A model generated the notes under the pieces. It worked only from the letters and a program-made list of their open reading frames with translations, was not told the DNA's origin and did no database searches. From assembly GCA_002358965.1 (NCBI GenBank), contig DEPW01000111.1, forward strand, positions 4,276-10,561: a stretch of DNA of 6,286 nt. The letters are read 5' to 3'. Shown one piece after another: positions 1-6,286 of this stretch; position 1 is the stretch's first letter; every line of letters starts with the position of its first letter. This DNA is from Bacteroidales bacterium UBA3382. GTDB lineage: Bacteria > Bacteroidota > Bacteroidia > Bacteroidales > UBA932. The translations under genes and the position numbers were made by a program.

Positions 1-888
1 AGTCACAAGCGACCAGCCGGTCTCTCCGCTGCAATATACGGTGCCCTCGATAGGTTCGACATCCCTGCTCAGCGAACCGGAAGTATTGACTACATAATCG
101 ATATCGCAGCCTTCCATGCGGATGTGCTGGAAAGTGTGGATATGGCCGCATACATACATGTCGACATTTCCGTATTTCCTGAGGATGGTGTCCACCCTTT
201 GCTGCATGTCGGTCCTTTCGGATTCGGACTTGTCGGTGTAGGCGTAGATAGGATGGTGCCCTACTACGATCACCCACTCCTCGCCGGCGTTGGCAAGAGT
301 GCTGTCCAGCCATGCGAGCTGTTCGTTATAGTCCGATTTGGAGGCATCGGCATATTTTTCAGTATCTTCACGGTACTTGTCGATGATAGGGGTTGTGTCG
401 AGCATTACTATGCGGACTTCGGTCCCGTCCTCTTCTTTGACAAACGAATAGTAGCGTGCAGGCACATTCCAGCGTCCGCTGATGTTGCTGTAGTCTATGA
501 CAGCCTGAGTGTTGCCCCTGTATTCGTGATTGCCGCAGATTGAGTACCAAGGCATCATCAGGTCCGGATGAGCGTAGATGAGCTCGAAATTTGTCATCCA
601 CAACGGATCGCTGACGCTCCTGACTCCTTCGAAATGGTGGACATCCCCGGCGGCCACGACAAATTCGACATCTATCGTCTCGGCCATCCTGCCCATCGTT
701 TCAGCAACGGTTTTCTGATCATAATATCCGTTACGGCCAAGATCGTTGGCAATGTAAAAATTGAGCGGCTTTTCAATCGCTTTCCATTCCTGGCTGTAGT
801 CGGGCGCCTGTACCGTGGTTGCGCTGTTGCATGAAACGGCTCCAAAGGCCAGGACGGCCGCCAGGAATATGTCAAGTGCTTTCATCAT
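1..888 (-). CDS. Purple acid phosphatase (TRAP/ACP5)-like metallophosphoesterase lipoprotein, 3' end outside window
   Basis: Predicted phosphomonoesterase of the calcineurin-like superfamily, closest in layout to tartrate-resistant acid phosphatase. The visible 296 codons run from ATG at 888 (a second ATG at 885 is equally possible) and remain open at the window edge. Residues 1-20 form a lipoprotein signal with lipobox A17-V18-S19-C20. The tail after Cys is not acidic, so a periplasmic-facing location is as likely as the surface. Metal-site motifs appear in family order: NDLG (D49), GDVHHFEGV (D82), GNHEYRGN (N120, H121), VVGHHPIYA (H211) and CGHIHTFQH (H249, H251). The odd point is H85, which stands where TRAP has the metal-binding tyrosine of GDxxY. 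Compared with about 325 residues in mammalian TRAP, only a short C-terminal piece should be missing. It is the third gene of the operon, 23 bp after the beta-helix lipoprotein. The family call is firm; the substrate is unknown. Confidence 0.92.
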   Translation of the reverse strand, partial: MMKALDIFLAAVLAFGAVSCNSATTVQAPDYSQEWKAIEKPLNFYIANDLGRNGYYDQKTVAETMGRMAETIDVEFVVAAGDVHHFEGVRSVSDPLWMTNFELIYAHPDLMMPWYSICGNHEYRGNTQAVIDYSNISGRWNVPARYYSFVKEEDGTEVRIVMLDTTPIIDKYREDTEKYADASKSDYNEQLAWLDSTLANAGEEWVIVVGHHPIYAYTDKSESERTDMQQRVDTILRKYGNVDMYVCGHIHTFQHIRMEGCDIDYVVNTSGSLSRDVEPIEGTVYCSGETGWSLVT

Positions 889-911
889 AAGTATGGGGTT
901 TTAAAAATTCG

Positions 912-2315
912 TCATTTCAGTCCGAATGCTCCGAACCAAGGCTGGATTGCAGGTGAAGTATAGGTGGTGCCGTTAACTGTCAGGCCGCTTACGGAGAAGT
1001 ATGGCTGACGGTCGCCGGCAGTGTAAGTCCCTTCAAGCGCAGGTGAACCTGCCTGCAAGTGGAAGTCCCAGCTTTCGTCGTATGTGCAGGCGGCAGGATC
1101 CGAGTTGATGTCGTAATTTACGAATTTGGGATCCAGTTCGACTGCCTCGTCGGCTGTCGTAGCCATGATGCTGTTCACATCCACCTTTTCAGTGTCATAT
1201 TCTTCATGGTCGAAAGCGTAGCCTTCGTATGCAAATTTCACTCCTGAATACATAAGGGTCTCGCCGTCGTCCTCATATTCGCCTTCCCATATCCTTGAGC
1301 TCTGGGTAGTGCCGGATGCATAGAAGTTGTAGTCGATCATCGAGTTGGCCCTGTCGTAGCAGTCCTCGGAACCTTCCTCTTCGAATGCCGGGGTGATTGC
1401 CCTGAACTTGCAGTTGACCATCAGATTGTTGAATACGCTTACATTGGCGTTTTCCTCTACATATATTCCGCCGCCCTTTTCGCCGTCACGCCTCCAGCCG
1501 GAGTTGATGATGGTGTTGTTGTAAGCCTGGATGCGGGCCTGGAGGCGCACCTCGCTCTGGTCGGAACTTGAAAGTTTCAGGCCGTTGGTGTTAGGGGCAT
1601 ACATGATATTGCCGGCGACATCTACCTTGCAGCCTGATTTTACATTGACAGCCTCGGCTCCGTCATAACCGGTAGCCGAAAAGATATTGTTGGCGATGAT
1701 AGCGTTGCCGCCCATCATGTAGATGCCGTCCGACCAGCCGTTGCGGATGATGGAGTTGATGATCACATAGTTGCCTTCAGGATTGTTGGTCGTAATCTGA
1801 GGATAGGCGTCGTCACCGGCAGTATAGTATCCGTTTTCTGCTGCAGGGGAGCCTTCGATTACCTGGCCGCCGCAGTATTCGATGATGGTGTGGTCGATGA
1901 GCATTTCCTCGCAAGTGGTTCCGGCGACGATGCCGCCCCAAAGTCCCTCGAATTTGTTAGCATCGGTCCTGAGGCTCTCGGCCACCGTAAGGCGTACCGG
2001 ATTTTCTTCAGTACCCAGGCAGTAGAGGTTTCCGTCGACGCTGAACTCTATTTTCACATTGTTGACGCCGACGCCCTGCTCGCTGAATATGACTGTGACG
2101 CCTTCTTCGATAGTGAGGCTTTCGCCTTCAGGGACGACGATATGTCCGGTCACATTCACGGTGCTTCCGGCTTCCCATACGCCTGAAACTTCACCTGACA
2201 GGCCTGTATTGACGACAGGATCGTCGTCATCCGGCTTTTCGTTCTGATTTGGTTTTTCGCATGATGCGAACATGAATGCGGCAAGGGCCGCAAATGTCAA
2301 TAACTTTGTTTTCAT
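912..2315 (-). CDS. Right-handed parallel beta-helix lipoprotein, probably surface-exposed
   Basis: A 467-residue secreted lipoprotein. Residues 1-18 are a signal peptide with lipobox F16-A17-S18-C19. A polar linker follows with four consecutive Asp at 29-32, which resembles the acidic signals that send Bacteroidota lipoproteins to the cell surface. Residues 45-77 (VSGVWEAGSTVNVTGHIVV, then PEGESLTIEEGVTVIF) match the N-terminal cap seen in many Bacteroidota beta-helix proteins. The middle carries repeated short strands with Asn turns, such as VIINSIIRNG, AIIANNIF, AYNNTIINSG and VFNNLMVNC, typical of parallel beta-helix (NosD/pectate-lyase fold) coils. The end (DFHLQAGSPALEG ... PWFGAFGLK) is the usual C-terminal cap. 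I see no catalytic set that identifies a lyase or hydrolase, so binding is as likely as catalysis. It lies 23 bp after the receptor gene and 23 bp before the phosphatase gene, in the position where SusC-type systems carry a SusD lipoprotein. The fold is well supported; the role is inferred. Confidence 0.88.
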   Translation of the reverse strand: MKTKLLTFAALAAFMFASCEKPNQNEKPDDDDPVVNTGLSGEVSGVWEAGSTVNVTGHIVVPEGESLTIEEGVTVIFSEQGVGVNNVKIEFSVDGNLYCLGTEENPVRLTVAESLRTDANKFEGLWGGIVAGTTCEEMLIDHTIIEYCGGQVIEGSPAAENGYYTAGDDAYPQITTNNPEGNYVIINSIIRNGWSDGIYMMGGNAIIANNIFSATGYDGAEAVNVKSGCKVDVAGNIMYAPNTNGLKLSSSDQSEVRLQARIQAYNNTIINSGWRRDGEKGGGIYVEENANVSVFNNLMVNCKFRAITPAFEEEGSEDCYDRANSMIDYNFYASGTTQSSRIWEGEYEDDGETLMYSGVKFAYEGYAFDHEEYDTEKVDVNSIMATTADEAVELDPKFVNYDINSDPAACTYDESWDFHLQAGSPALEGTYTAGDRQPYFSVSGLTVNGTTYTSPAIQPWFGAFGLK

Positions 2316-2338
2316 GATTAGATTGAATTTTGTCAGAA

Positions 2339-5017
2339 TTATTTTTCCTTAAATGAATACCTCAAACCTATCATTATCGTCTGGCCGTGCCATTCGCGCC
2401 TTTCGATGACCCCTCCGCGGTATCTTTCGTAATCTTTGAGGTTCTCGGTCCGCGGATTGTTCATGATGAAGCGCAGGACAGGGGTGTCCAGCAGATTGTT
2501 GGCTTTCGCGAAAACCGTGATTCCGCATTTGAAGCTCTTTTCGAGCGAAGCGTCGAGCTGTATGAACCCGGCTTCCCAGATATCGTTGTCGACCCAGTTG
2601 GATATTTCGCTGAGCCTCCTTCCGGTATAGCTTCCCGAGATCTGTGCCTCGATTCCCGCTTTGGCGAACTTGAACAACAATGAGAGGTTTGCCACATGTG
2701 CGGCCTGCCCGTACAGAGGCCTGGTCTGTGTCACATTCACTACCTCGTTGTCTACCATCGTTTTCTTAGTGGTGGTTATTGCCGAATGGGTGTATGTGTA
2801 GTTTGCCTTTATTCCGAACCAATTGAAATATTTCATGATGTCGACCTCGACTCCGGCATTGGTGGCATTGCCCATGTTTACAGGGGTCAGGTAGGTCGCC
2901 TGCCCTTCGGTGATAAGCCCGTACTCGATAGGATTGTAGAGCCTTTTCCAGAAGAGACCTACCATGAACTGTTCCGATGAACGGGGGAACAGTTCGTACC
3001 TCAGGTCGATATTGTCGGCCACGGTATGTACCAGATCCGGGTTGCCTTTCTCGTCATAATCCTCGTTGAGGATGGTATAAGGCACGATTTCGAAGAACCC
3101 CGGACGGTTGATCGCCCTTGCATACGAAAAATGCAGGTTGGCATTGCGGTGTACTCCGTATTTTACATGGAGGCTCGGCAGCCAGTCCGTATAGACCTGA
3201 TGCCCTTCGGAATCTTCCTTTCTCGGAAAGAGCAGCACATATCCCTGGTCGGTATGCTCGGCACGGATGCCCGCTATGATTTCGAGCTTGTCCCAATCGT
3301 ATGTGGCCATGAAATATCCGGCGGCGATTCTCTCGGAAGCGTCGTAGTTCAGCGGGTCGCCGACATTGCCGAACTGCCTCGGTTTCAGGATGAGTTGGTC
3401 GAAATTGTTCCACTGGCCTTCCTCGTCGCCGTAGTATTGCGGGTTTTCGGTGCCGGAATCGAATGTGTACTTGTTGAATAGGCTGCTTCTTGACTTGTCC
3501 CTGTACATCGCTCCGGCCTTCAGCTGGAGAGTGGAAGCATTGGCGAATTCGAATCTGTAAGACAGATTGGCATATCCGGCAAAATCCATATCCGAGTTGT
3601 GTTCCCACCGCCTTTCGGCCGCATCGGTATTGTACAGATGGTTGCCGTTTATGTTGATTTTGGCATTGTCCGGAGTAGTGCTGTATGCTTTCGAGAATAC
3701 TCCGGTCCAATCGAGCTTGAGTCCTTTGTCGTCAAGAAAATAATGTTCGCCTTTCAGCGTCGTGTTCAGGATGTACTGCCAGTTCCATTTCATCCTCACG
3801 ATCCGTTCCTGGTCGTTCCGTCCGTCCCTGACCTCGCTTTCCCGAAGATCCATGTAGCCTGCGTAAAGCATCAGTTTGTGCCTGTCGGAAAAACGGTAAT
3901 CGAGCTTGAGGTGGGCTCCGAGGCGGTTCTGCTCATCGGAATAGGCTCTCGTCTCCGTGCCCTTTCCCGATGACCCTGCAATATAGTAAAGTTCGGCATC
4001 CTTGCCTCTGAACAGGTTCTGGTAGCTCAATGCCGCCATTACTCCGAGCCTTCCGTTGAAAAACCTGTCGCCGTAAGAAAATCCTCCCACGATGTCGGGA
4101 CGGGGACGCGCCCAGTTCATATGAAGGTTGTCGGTGGTAAAATCGTCGGCGCTCACCGAATAATTCTGCCCGTTCAGCTCGGGCCTTCCGCGCCTCTCGT
4201 TAGGCGACTCCATCTGTATTGCCCTGTGGTTGAACGATTGGAAATCGCGGTCGAAAAACAACGCATTGTATCCGGTCGAGAGATTGGCGGTCAGTTCCAT
4301 TTTTTCCGGAGCGTCTTTCATCACCAGGTTCACCGCTCCTCCGATTCCGTCGCCTTCCATTTCGGCGGTCAGCGATTTGGAAACCTCTATCCTGTCGAGC
4401 ATTTCCGAAGGGAAGATATCCAGAGGCACGAACCTGTTCTTGTTGTCCGGAGACGGTATCTTGATTCCGTTGACCAATGTGTAGTTGTACCTTTTGTCCA
4501 TTCCCCTCAATATCGCGTATTGGCCTTCTCCGCTGCTGTTGCGCTCCACGGTGACGCCGGACATGCGTTTGATGACATTGGCGACGGTGATATCGGGCGA
4601 AAGCTGGATTGCACTCGCGCTCATCACATTGACTACATTGATGGAGTTTTTCTCGATATTCCTTGCGGCCACTTCGGTCCTCCCGTGCGACTCGCCGGTG
4701 ACTACTGCCGAATTAAGGAACTCCACATCGGCTTCCAGTTCGATTACCATGTCGGGCATGTTGCCGCCATAGCTGATTTCCTTGTCCTTGTAACCGATGC
4801 TCGTAAACACTATGGTAGCCTCATCCAGGTCGGAATCGATGCTGAAACTGCCGTCGAGCCCCGTGACTGCATAGTTGCCGGGCTCTTCCTTGACAAGTAC
4901 GGTCGCTCCTATTATTTCCTCTCCTGTCGACGAATCAATCACTTTGCCTTTAAAGGTCCCGGCCAGCAATTCCGAGCTTGCCAGAAGGGCTAAAGACAAC
5001 AGAATCAATTTTTTCAT
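2339..5017 (-). CDS. TonB-dependent outer-membrane receptor with N-terminal carboxypeptidase-regulatory-like domain
   Basis: An 892-residue outer-membrane active transporter powered by TonB-ExbBD. Residues 1-20 (MKKLILLSLALLASSELLAG) are a signal peptide. Residues 22-97 are a CarboxypepD_reg-like beta-sandwich (GKVIDSSTGEEIIGATV ... TGLDGSFSI ... FTSIGYKDKEI). Residues about 115-238 are the plug, with VIKRMSGVTVERN, ILRGMDKRYN and the run RIEVSKSLTAEMEGDGIGG before VNLVMK. The rest is a 22-strand-type barrel with alternating aromatic strands, the NNLLDTP motif near the end, and a terminal strand ending RYSF. The start at 5017 is preferred over the in-frame ATG at 5065 because only 5017 begins with a signal peptide, and because a promoter box at 5041-5048 lies between the two. 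The plug wording resembles the TIGR01782-like receptors more than SusC, and no SusD gene follows. It is the first gene of the operon. The substrate is not determinable; the linked phosphatase suggests a product of phosphoester cleavage. Confidence 0.95.
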   Translation of the reverse strand: MKKLILLSLALLASSELLAGTFKGKVIDSSTGEEIIGATVLVKEEPGNYAVTGLDGSFSIDSDLDEATIVFTSIGYKDKEISYGGNMPDMVIELEADVEFLNSAVVTGESHGRTEVAARNIEKNSINVVNVMSASAIQLSPDITVANVIKRMSGVTVERNSSGEGQYAILRGMDKRYNYTLVNGIKIPSPDNKNRFVPLDIFPSEMLDRIEVSKSLTAEMEGDGIGGAVNLVMKDAPEKMELTANLSTGYNALFFDRDFQSFNHRAIQMESPNERRGRPELNGQNYSVSADDFTTDNLHMNWARPRPDIVGGFSYGDRFFNGRLGVMAALSYQNLFRGKDAELYYIAGSSGKGTETRAYSDEQNRLGAHLKLDYRFSDRHKLMLYAGYMDLRESEVRDGRNDQERIVRMKWNWQYILNTTLKGEHYFLDDKGLKLDWTGVFSKAYSTTPDNAKININGNHLYNTDAAERRWEHNSDMDFAGYANLSYRFEFANASTLQLKAGAMYRDKSRSSLFNKYTFDSGTENPQYYGDEEGQWNNFDQLILKPRQFGNVGDPLNYDASERIAAGYFMATYDWDKLEIIAGIRAEHTDQGYVLLFPRKEDSEGHQVYTDWLPSLHVKYGVHRNANLHFSYARAINRPGFFEIVPYTILNEDYDEKGNPDLVHTVADNIDLRYELFPRSSEQFMVGLFWKRLYNPIEYGLITEGQATYLTPVNMGNATNAGVEVDIMKYFNWFGIKANYTYTHSAITTTKKTMVDNEVVNVTQTRPLYGQAAHVANLSLLFKFAKAGIEAQISGSYTGRRLSEISNWVDNDIWEAGFIQLDASLEKSFKCGITVFAKANNLLDTPVLRFIMNNPRTENLKDYERYRGGVIERREWHGQTIMIGLRYSFKEK

Positions 5018-5040
5018 ATACGGTCTTAAAAAATTCGCGG

Positions 5041-5048
5041 CAAAAGTA
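5041..5048 (-). promoter_or_regulatory. -7 promoter box (TACTTTTG) of the receptor operon
   Basis: Read on the minus strand the box is TACTTTTG, a full match to the Bacteroidota TAnnTTTG element. Transcription would begin near 5034-5036, leaving a leader of about 17-19 nt before ATG 5017. No good TTTG element is found at the matching -33 place (about 5068-5072), which would suit a promoter that needs an activator. Confidence 0.65.
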
Positions 5049-5059
5049 CGGCCAACATG

Positions 5060-5099
5060 TTTCACGGTTATTAAGATGATTTTACATATTTGTTACAGT
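5060..5099. repeat. Four TTACA-like units in exact 11-bp phase, candidate response-regulator operator
   Basis: On the plus strand the units are TTTCACG (5060), TTAAGAT (5071), TTACATA (5082) and TTACAGT (5093); the last two share TTACA exactly and the outer ones are degenerate. A 7-bp unit plus 4-bp spacer is the geometry of PhoB-type direct repeats, and TTACATA resembles one half-site of the E. coli pstS Pho box. Read on the minus strand the upstream unit is CTGTAAC. The array ends 11 bp from the minus -7 box, the position a Pho box takes in place of a -35 element. The region is A/T-rich, so chance is possible. Confidence 0.4.
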
Positions 5100-5115
5100 T
5101 GCGATATTGGCCGGG

Positions 5116-5148
5116 ATTGTTGTTTGTGTGAAAAAATCGCTATCTTTG
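5116..5148 (+). promoter_or_regulatory. Promoter for the small membrane protein gene and mutL
   Basis: A full TAnnTTTG match, TATCTTTG, lies at 5141-5148. TTG-containing candidates for the -33 element are ATTG at 5116-5119 (21-bp gap) and TTG at 5120-5122 (18-bp gap); the TTTG at 5123-5126 is too close at 14 bp. The start point would be near 5154, about 15 nt before ATG 5169. This also shows that the in-frame ATG upstream at 4875 is not used. Confidence 0.65.
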
Positions 5149-5168
5149 CTGGATATAGATTTTGTTTT

Positions 5169-5507
5169 ATGGCATTCAGGTTCAATTTGTTTTCGACTCC
5201 GCAGCACCACAGGGTGTTCAATTACCAGCCGGTCTTTTATGATCCGGAGAAGGAACGCCGTAAGGAAAAATTGAAGAAAGTCGCTGCCGAAAGGGAGTTA
5301 AAGGAAATCGAGGAAGGGAAGATTCCCGAGCCCGATAAGGACTATGTACCTGGCTCGTTGATTTATGGAAGTCTCCGCGACGGAGCTTACCAGAAGACCA
5401 AGAGCGAAGGCAATGCGCTTGTAAGGCTGGCAAAATATGCCATGTTCGTGGCGCTTGCCGTGCTGCTCTACTTCTTTGCGAAATATTTCGCCTATCTCTT
5501 CATATAA
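5169..5507 (+). CDS. Small tail-anchored membrane protein upstream of mutL, function unknown
   Basis: A 112-residue protein. Residues 14-28 (HRVFNYQPVFYDPEK) form an aromatic-rich motif that I recall as common in small Bacteroidota proteins encoded next to mutL. Residues 27-50 are highly charged (Lys, Arg, Glu) and probably helical. Residues 51-70 are a Pro/Gly-containing linker. Residues 90-112 are a single hydrophobic segment with one Lys (K105) ending at the C-terminus, so the protein is likely anchored by its tail with the charged part in the cytoplasm. There is no signal peptide. The start follows a clear promoter by about 15 nt. The gene ends 15 bp before mutL, so cotranscription is likely. 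Relatives are sometimes labelled as a riboflavin synthase subunit, which nothing in this sequence supports. I do not assign a function. Confidence 0.85.
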   Translation: MAFRFNLFSTPQHHRVFNYQPVFYDPEKERRKEKLKKVAAERELKEIEEGKIPEPDKDYVPGSLIYGSLRDGAYQKTKSEGNALVRLAKYAMFVALAVLLYFFAKYFAYLFI

Positions 5508-5522
5508 TATGCAGGCGTCTGA

Positions 5523-6286
5523 ATGAAGATAGAGATACTTCCGGCCAGTGTGGCCAATATGATCGCGGCGGGGGAGGTAGTCCAGGGGCCTTCTTCGATA
5601 GTCAAGGAGATGATGGAAAACAGCGCTGACGCAGGCGCCGGTTCCATTACTGTCATCCTGAAAGATGCCGGCCGTACACTTGTCCGCATCATAGACGACG
5701 GCAGCGGCATGTCCAAAGAGGATGCGCTGCTGTGTTTCGAACGCCACGCCACATCGAAGATTTCACGGCCCGAAGATCTCGAAGCCATAAGGACATACGG
5801 TTTCAGGGGAGAGGCTCTGGCCTCTATTGCCGCTGTCGCCGAAGTCACGCTGAAGACCAGAAGGAGCGGAGACGAAACGGGCACTCTTGTGGAATATGCA
5901 GACTCGAAACTCGTTTCGGTGGGCGAAGTCGCTGCATCGCAAGGGTCCGATTTTTCCGTAAGGAACCTGTTTTACAATGTGCCGGCGCGCAGGAAATTCC
6001 TGAAATCGGATGCGGCCGAATTCCGTAAGGTGCTTGCCGAATTTTCCAGGATGGCGCTTACCCGTCCCGACCTTTCCTTGCGTCTGATACACAATGACAA
6101 AGATATACACGACCTTCGTCCGGCTCCCAATGTCAAGGTGCGCATAGCGGATTTGCTGGGCAAGGAGATACCCAGGGAGATTGTCGAGGCGTCCGCCGAG
6201 ACCTCACTTGTGGGCATCAGCGGCTATGTCGGCAATCCCGAATATTCGCGGAAATCGCAGCAAAACCAGTATTTTTTCGTCAACGG
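5523..6286 (+). CDS. mutL: DNA mismatch repair protein MutL, N-terminal part
   Basis: GHKL-family ATPase that couples MutS mismatch recognition to strand incision and removal in the cytoplasm. The window holds 254 full codons and two further bases; the frame is open at the edge. The start is fixed, because TGA at 5520-5522 is an in-frame stop directly before ATG 5523. Motif I is at 28-39 (KEMMENSADAGA, catalytic E29, Mg-binding N33), motif II at 58-63 (DDGSGM, D58), then RHATSKI at 74-80 and motif III GFRGEALASI at 93-102, all at the same numbering as E. coli MutL. FYNVPARRKFL is at 150-160, and the window ends in the second domain at QYFFVN. One odd point is Q21-G22 where bacterial MutL normally has an Arg before the Pro (ERP or QRP). 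The C-terminal dimer and possible endonuclease domain lie outside the window. Confidence 0.97.
   Translation, partial: MKIEILPASVANMIAAGEVVQGPSSIVKEMMENSADAGAGSITVILKDAGRTLVRIIDDGSGMSKEDALLCFERHATSKISRPEDLEAIRTYGFRGEALASIAAVAEVTLKTRRSGDETGTLVEYADSKLVSVGEVAASQGSDFSVRNLFYNVPARRKFLKSDAAEFRKVLAEFSRMALTRPDLSLRLIHNDKDIHDLRPAPNVKVRIADLLGKEIPREIVEASAETSLVGISGYVGNPEYSRKSQQNQYFFVN

Larger units (their letters stand above)
5018..5168. promoter_or_regulatory. Divergent intergenic control region between receptor operon and mutL-side genes
   Basis: This 151-bp A/T-rich stretch separates two divergent transcription units and is the largest non-coding stretch in the window. It holds a Bacteroidota-type -7 box facing each way (5041-5048 on minus, 5141-5148 on plus) and phased repeats between them at 5060-5097. 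Predicted leaders are short, roughly 15-20 nt on each side. No Shine-Dalgarno sequence precedes either ATG, as is usual in this phylum. Confidence 0.75.

Noticed and set aside
124..543. 139-codon plus-strand open frame
   Set aside because: It is antisense to the phosphatase, whose metal motifs in the minus frame are unmistakable.
889..911. Possible terminator or internal promoter between beta-helix lipoprotein and phosphatase genes
   Set aside because: There is a T/A-rich run but no GC-rich hairpin before it and no TAnnTTTG box in this stretch; it is better read as an operon junction.
912..2315. SusD-like lipoprotein as partner of the receptor
   Set aside because: The sequence has beta-helix coils and caps and none of the helical TPR-type features of SusD/RagB proteins.
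3054..3710. 218-codon minus-strand open frame inside the receptor gene
   Set aside because: Same strand but different frame from the receptor; the protein is low-complexity in Arg and Gln with no motif, as expected of a shifted frame of this coding sequence.
4121..4993. 290-codon open frame on the plus strand, antisense to the receptor gene
   Set aside because: It lies wholly opposite the plug and N-terminal region of a clear TonB receptor, has no recognisable domain or promoter, and its composition (rich in His, Val, Phe) is that of a complement frame.
4875..5507. 210-codon version of the small membrane protein starting at 4875
   Set aside because: The extra 98 codons would overlap the receptor's 5' end and both promoters. 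A TATCTTTG box at 5141-5148 and the conserved-looking N-terminus place the start at 5169.

Overview
The window looks like chromosomal DNA of a Bacteroidota member, probably of the order Bacteroidales. The grounds are promoters of the Bacteroidota type (TAnnTTTG boxes), translation starts without Shine-Dalgarno sequences but with A/T-rich leaders, lipoproteins with an acidic stretch after the lipid-bearing cysteine, a TonB-dependent receptor with an N-terminal carboxypeptidase-regulatory-like domain, and a small tail-anchored protein beside mutL. Genus cannot be fixed from this sequence alone.

Left four fifths (1-5017, minus strand): three genes in the order TonB-dependent outer-membrane receptor (5017-2339), right-handed beta-helix lipoprotein (2315-912) and a tartrate-resistant-acid-phosphatase-like metallophosphoesterase (888 to beyond the window start). 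Both gaps between genes are 23 bp and no internal promoter or terminator is visible, so they read as one operon. A reasonable model is nutrient scavenging: the phosphatase cuts a phosphoester in or at the cell envelope, the beta-helix lipoprotein binds or processes a ligand at the cell surface, and the receptor imports it. No SusD-like gene is present between them, so this is not an ordinary SusC/SusD pair. The substrate is not known from sequence.

Divergent intergenic region (5018-5168, 151 bp): back-to-back candidate promoters, one for each direction. Between them are four TTACA-like units at an exact 11-bp step (5060, 5071, 5082, 5093), which resembles the spacing of PhoB-type direct repeats and fits a phosphatase operon. 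The minus promoter box at 5041-5048 also shows that the receptor must start at 5017 and not at the upstream in-frame ATG at 5065.

Right end (5169-6286, plus strand): a 112-residue tail-anchored protein of unknown function, then 15 bp later mutL, of which the N-terminal 254 codons (GHKL ATPase domain and the start of the following domain) lie in the window. These two are probably cotranscribed housekeeping genes unrelated to the left operon.

No RNA gene, CRISPR array, insertion sequence or stretch of more than 300 bases without a gene was seen.
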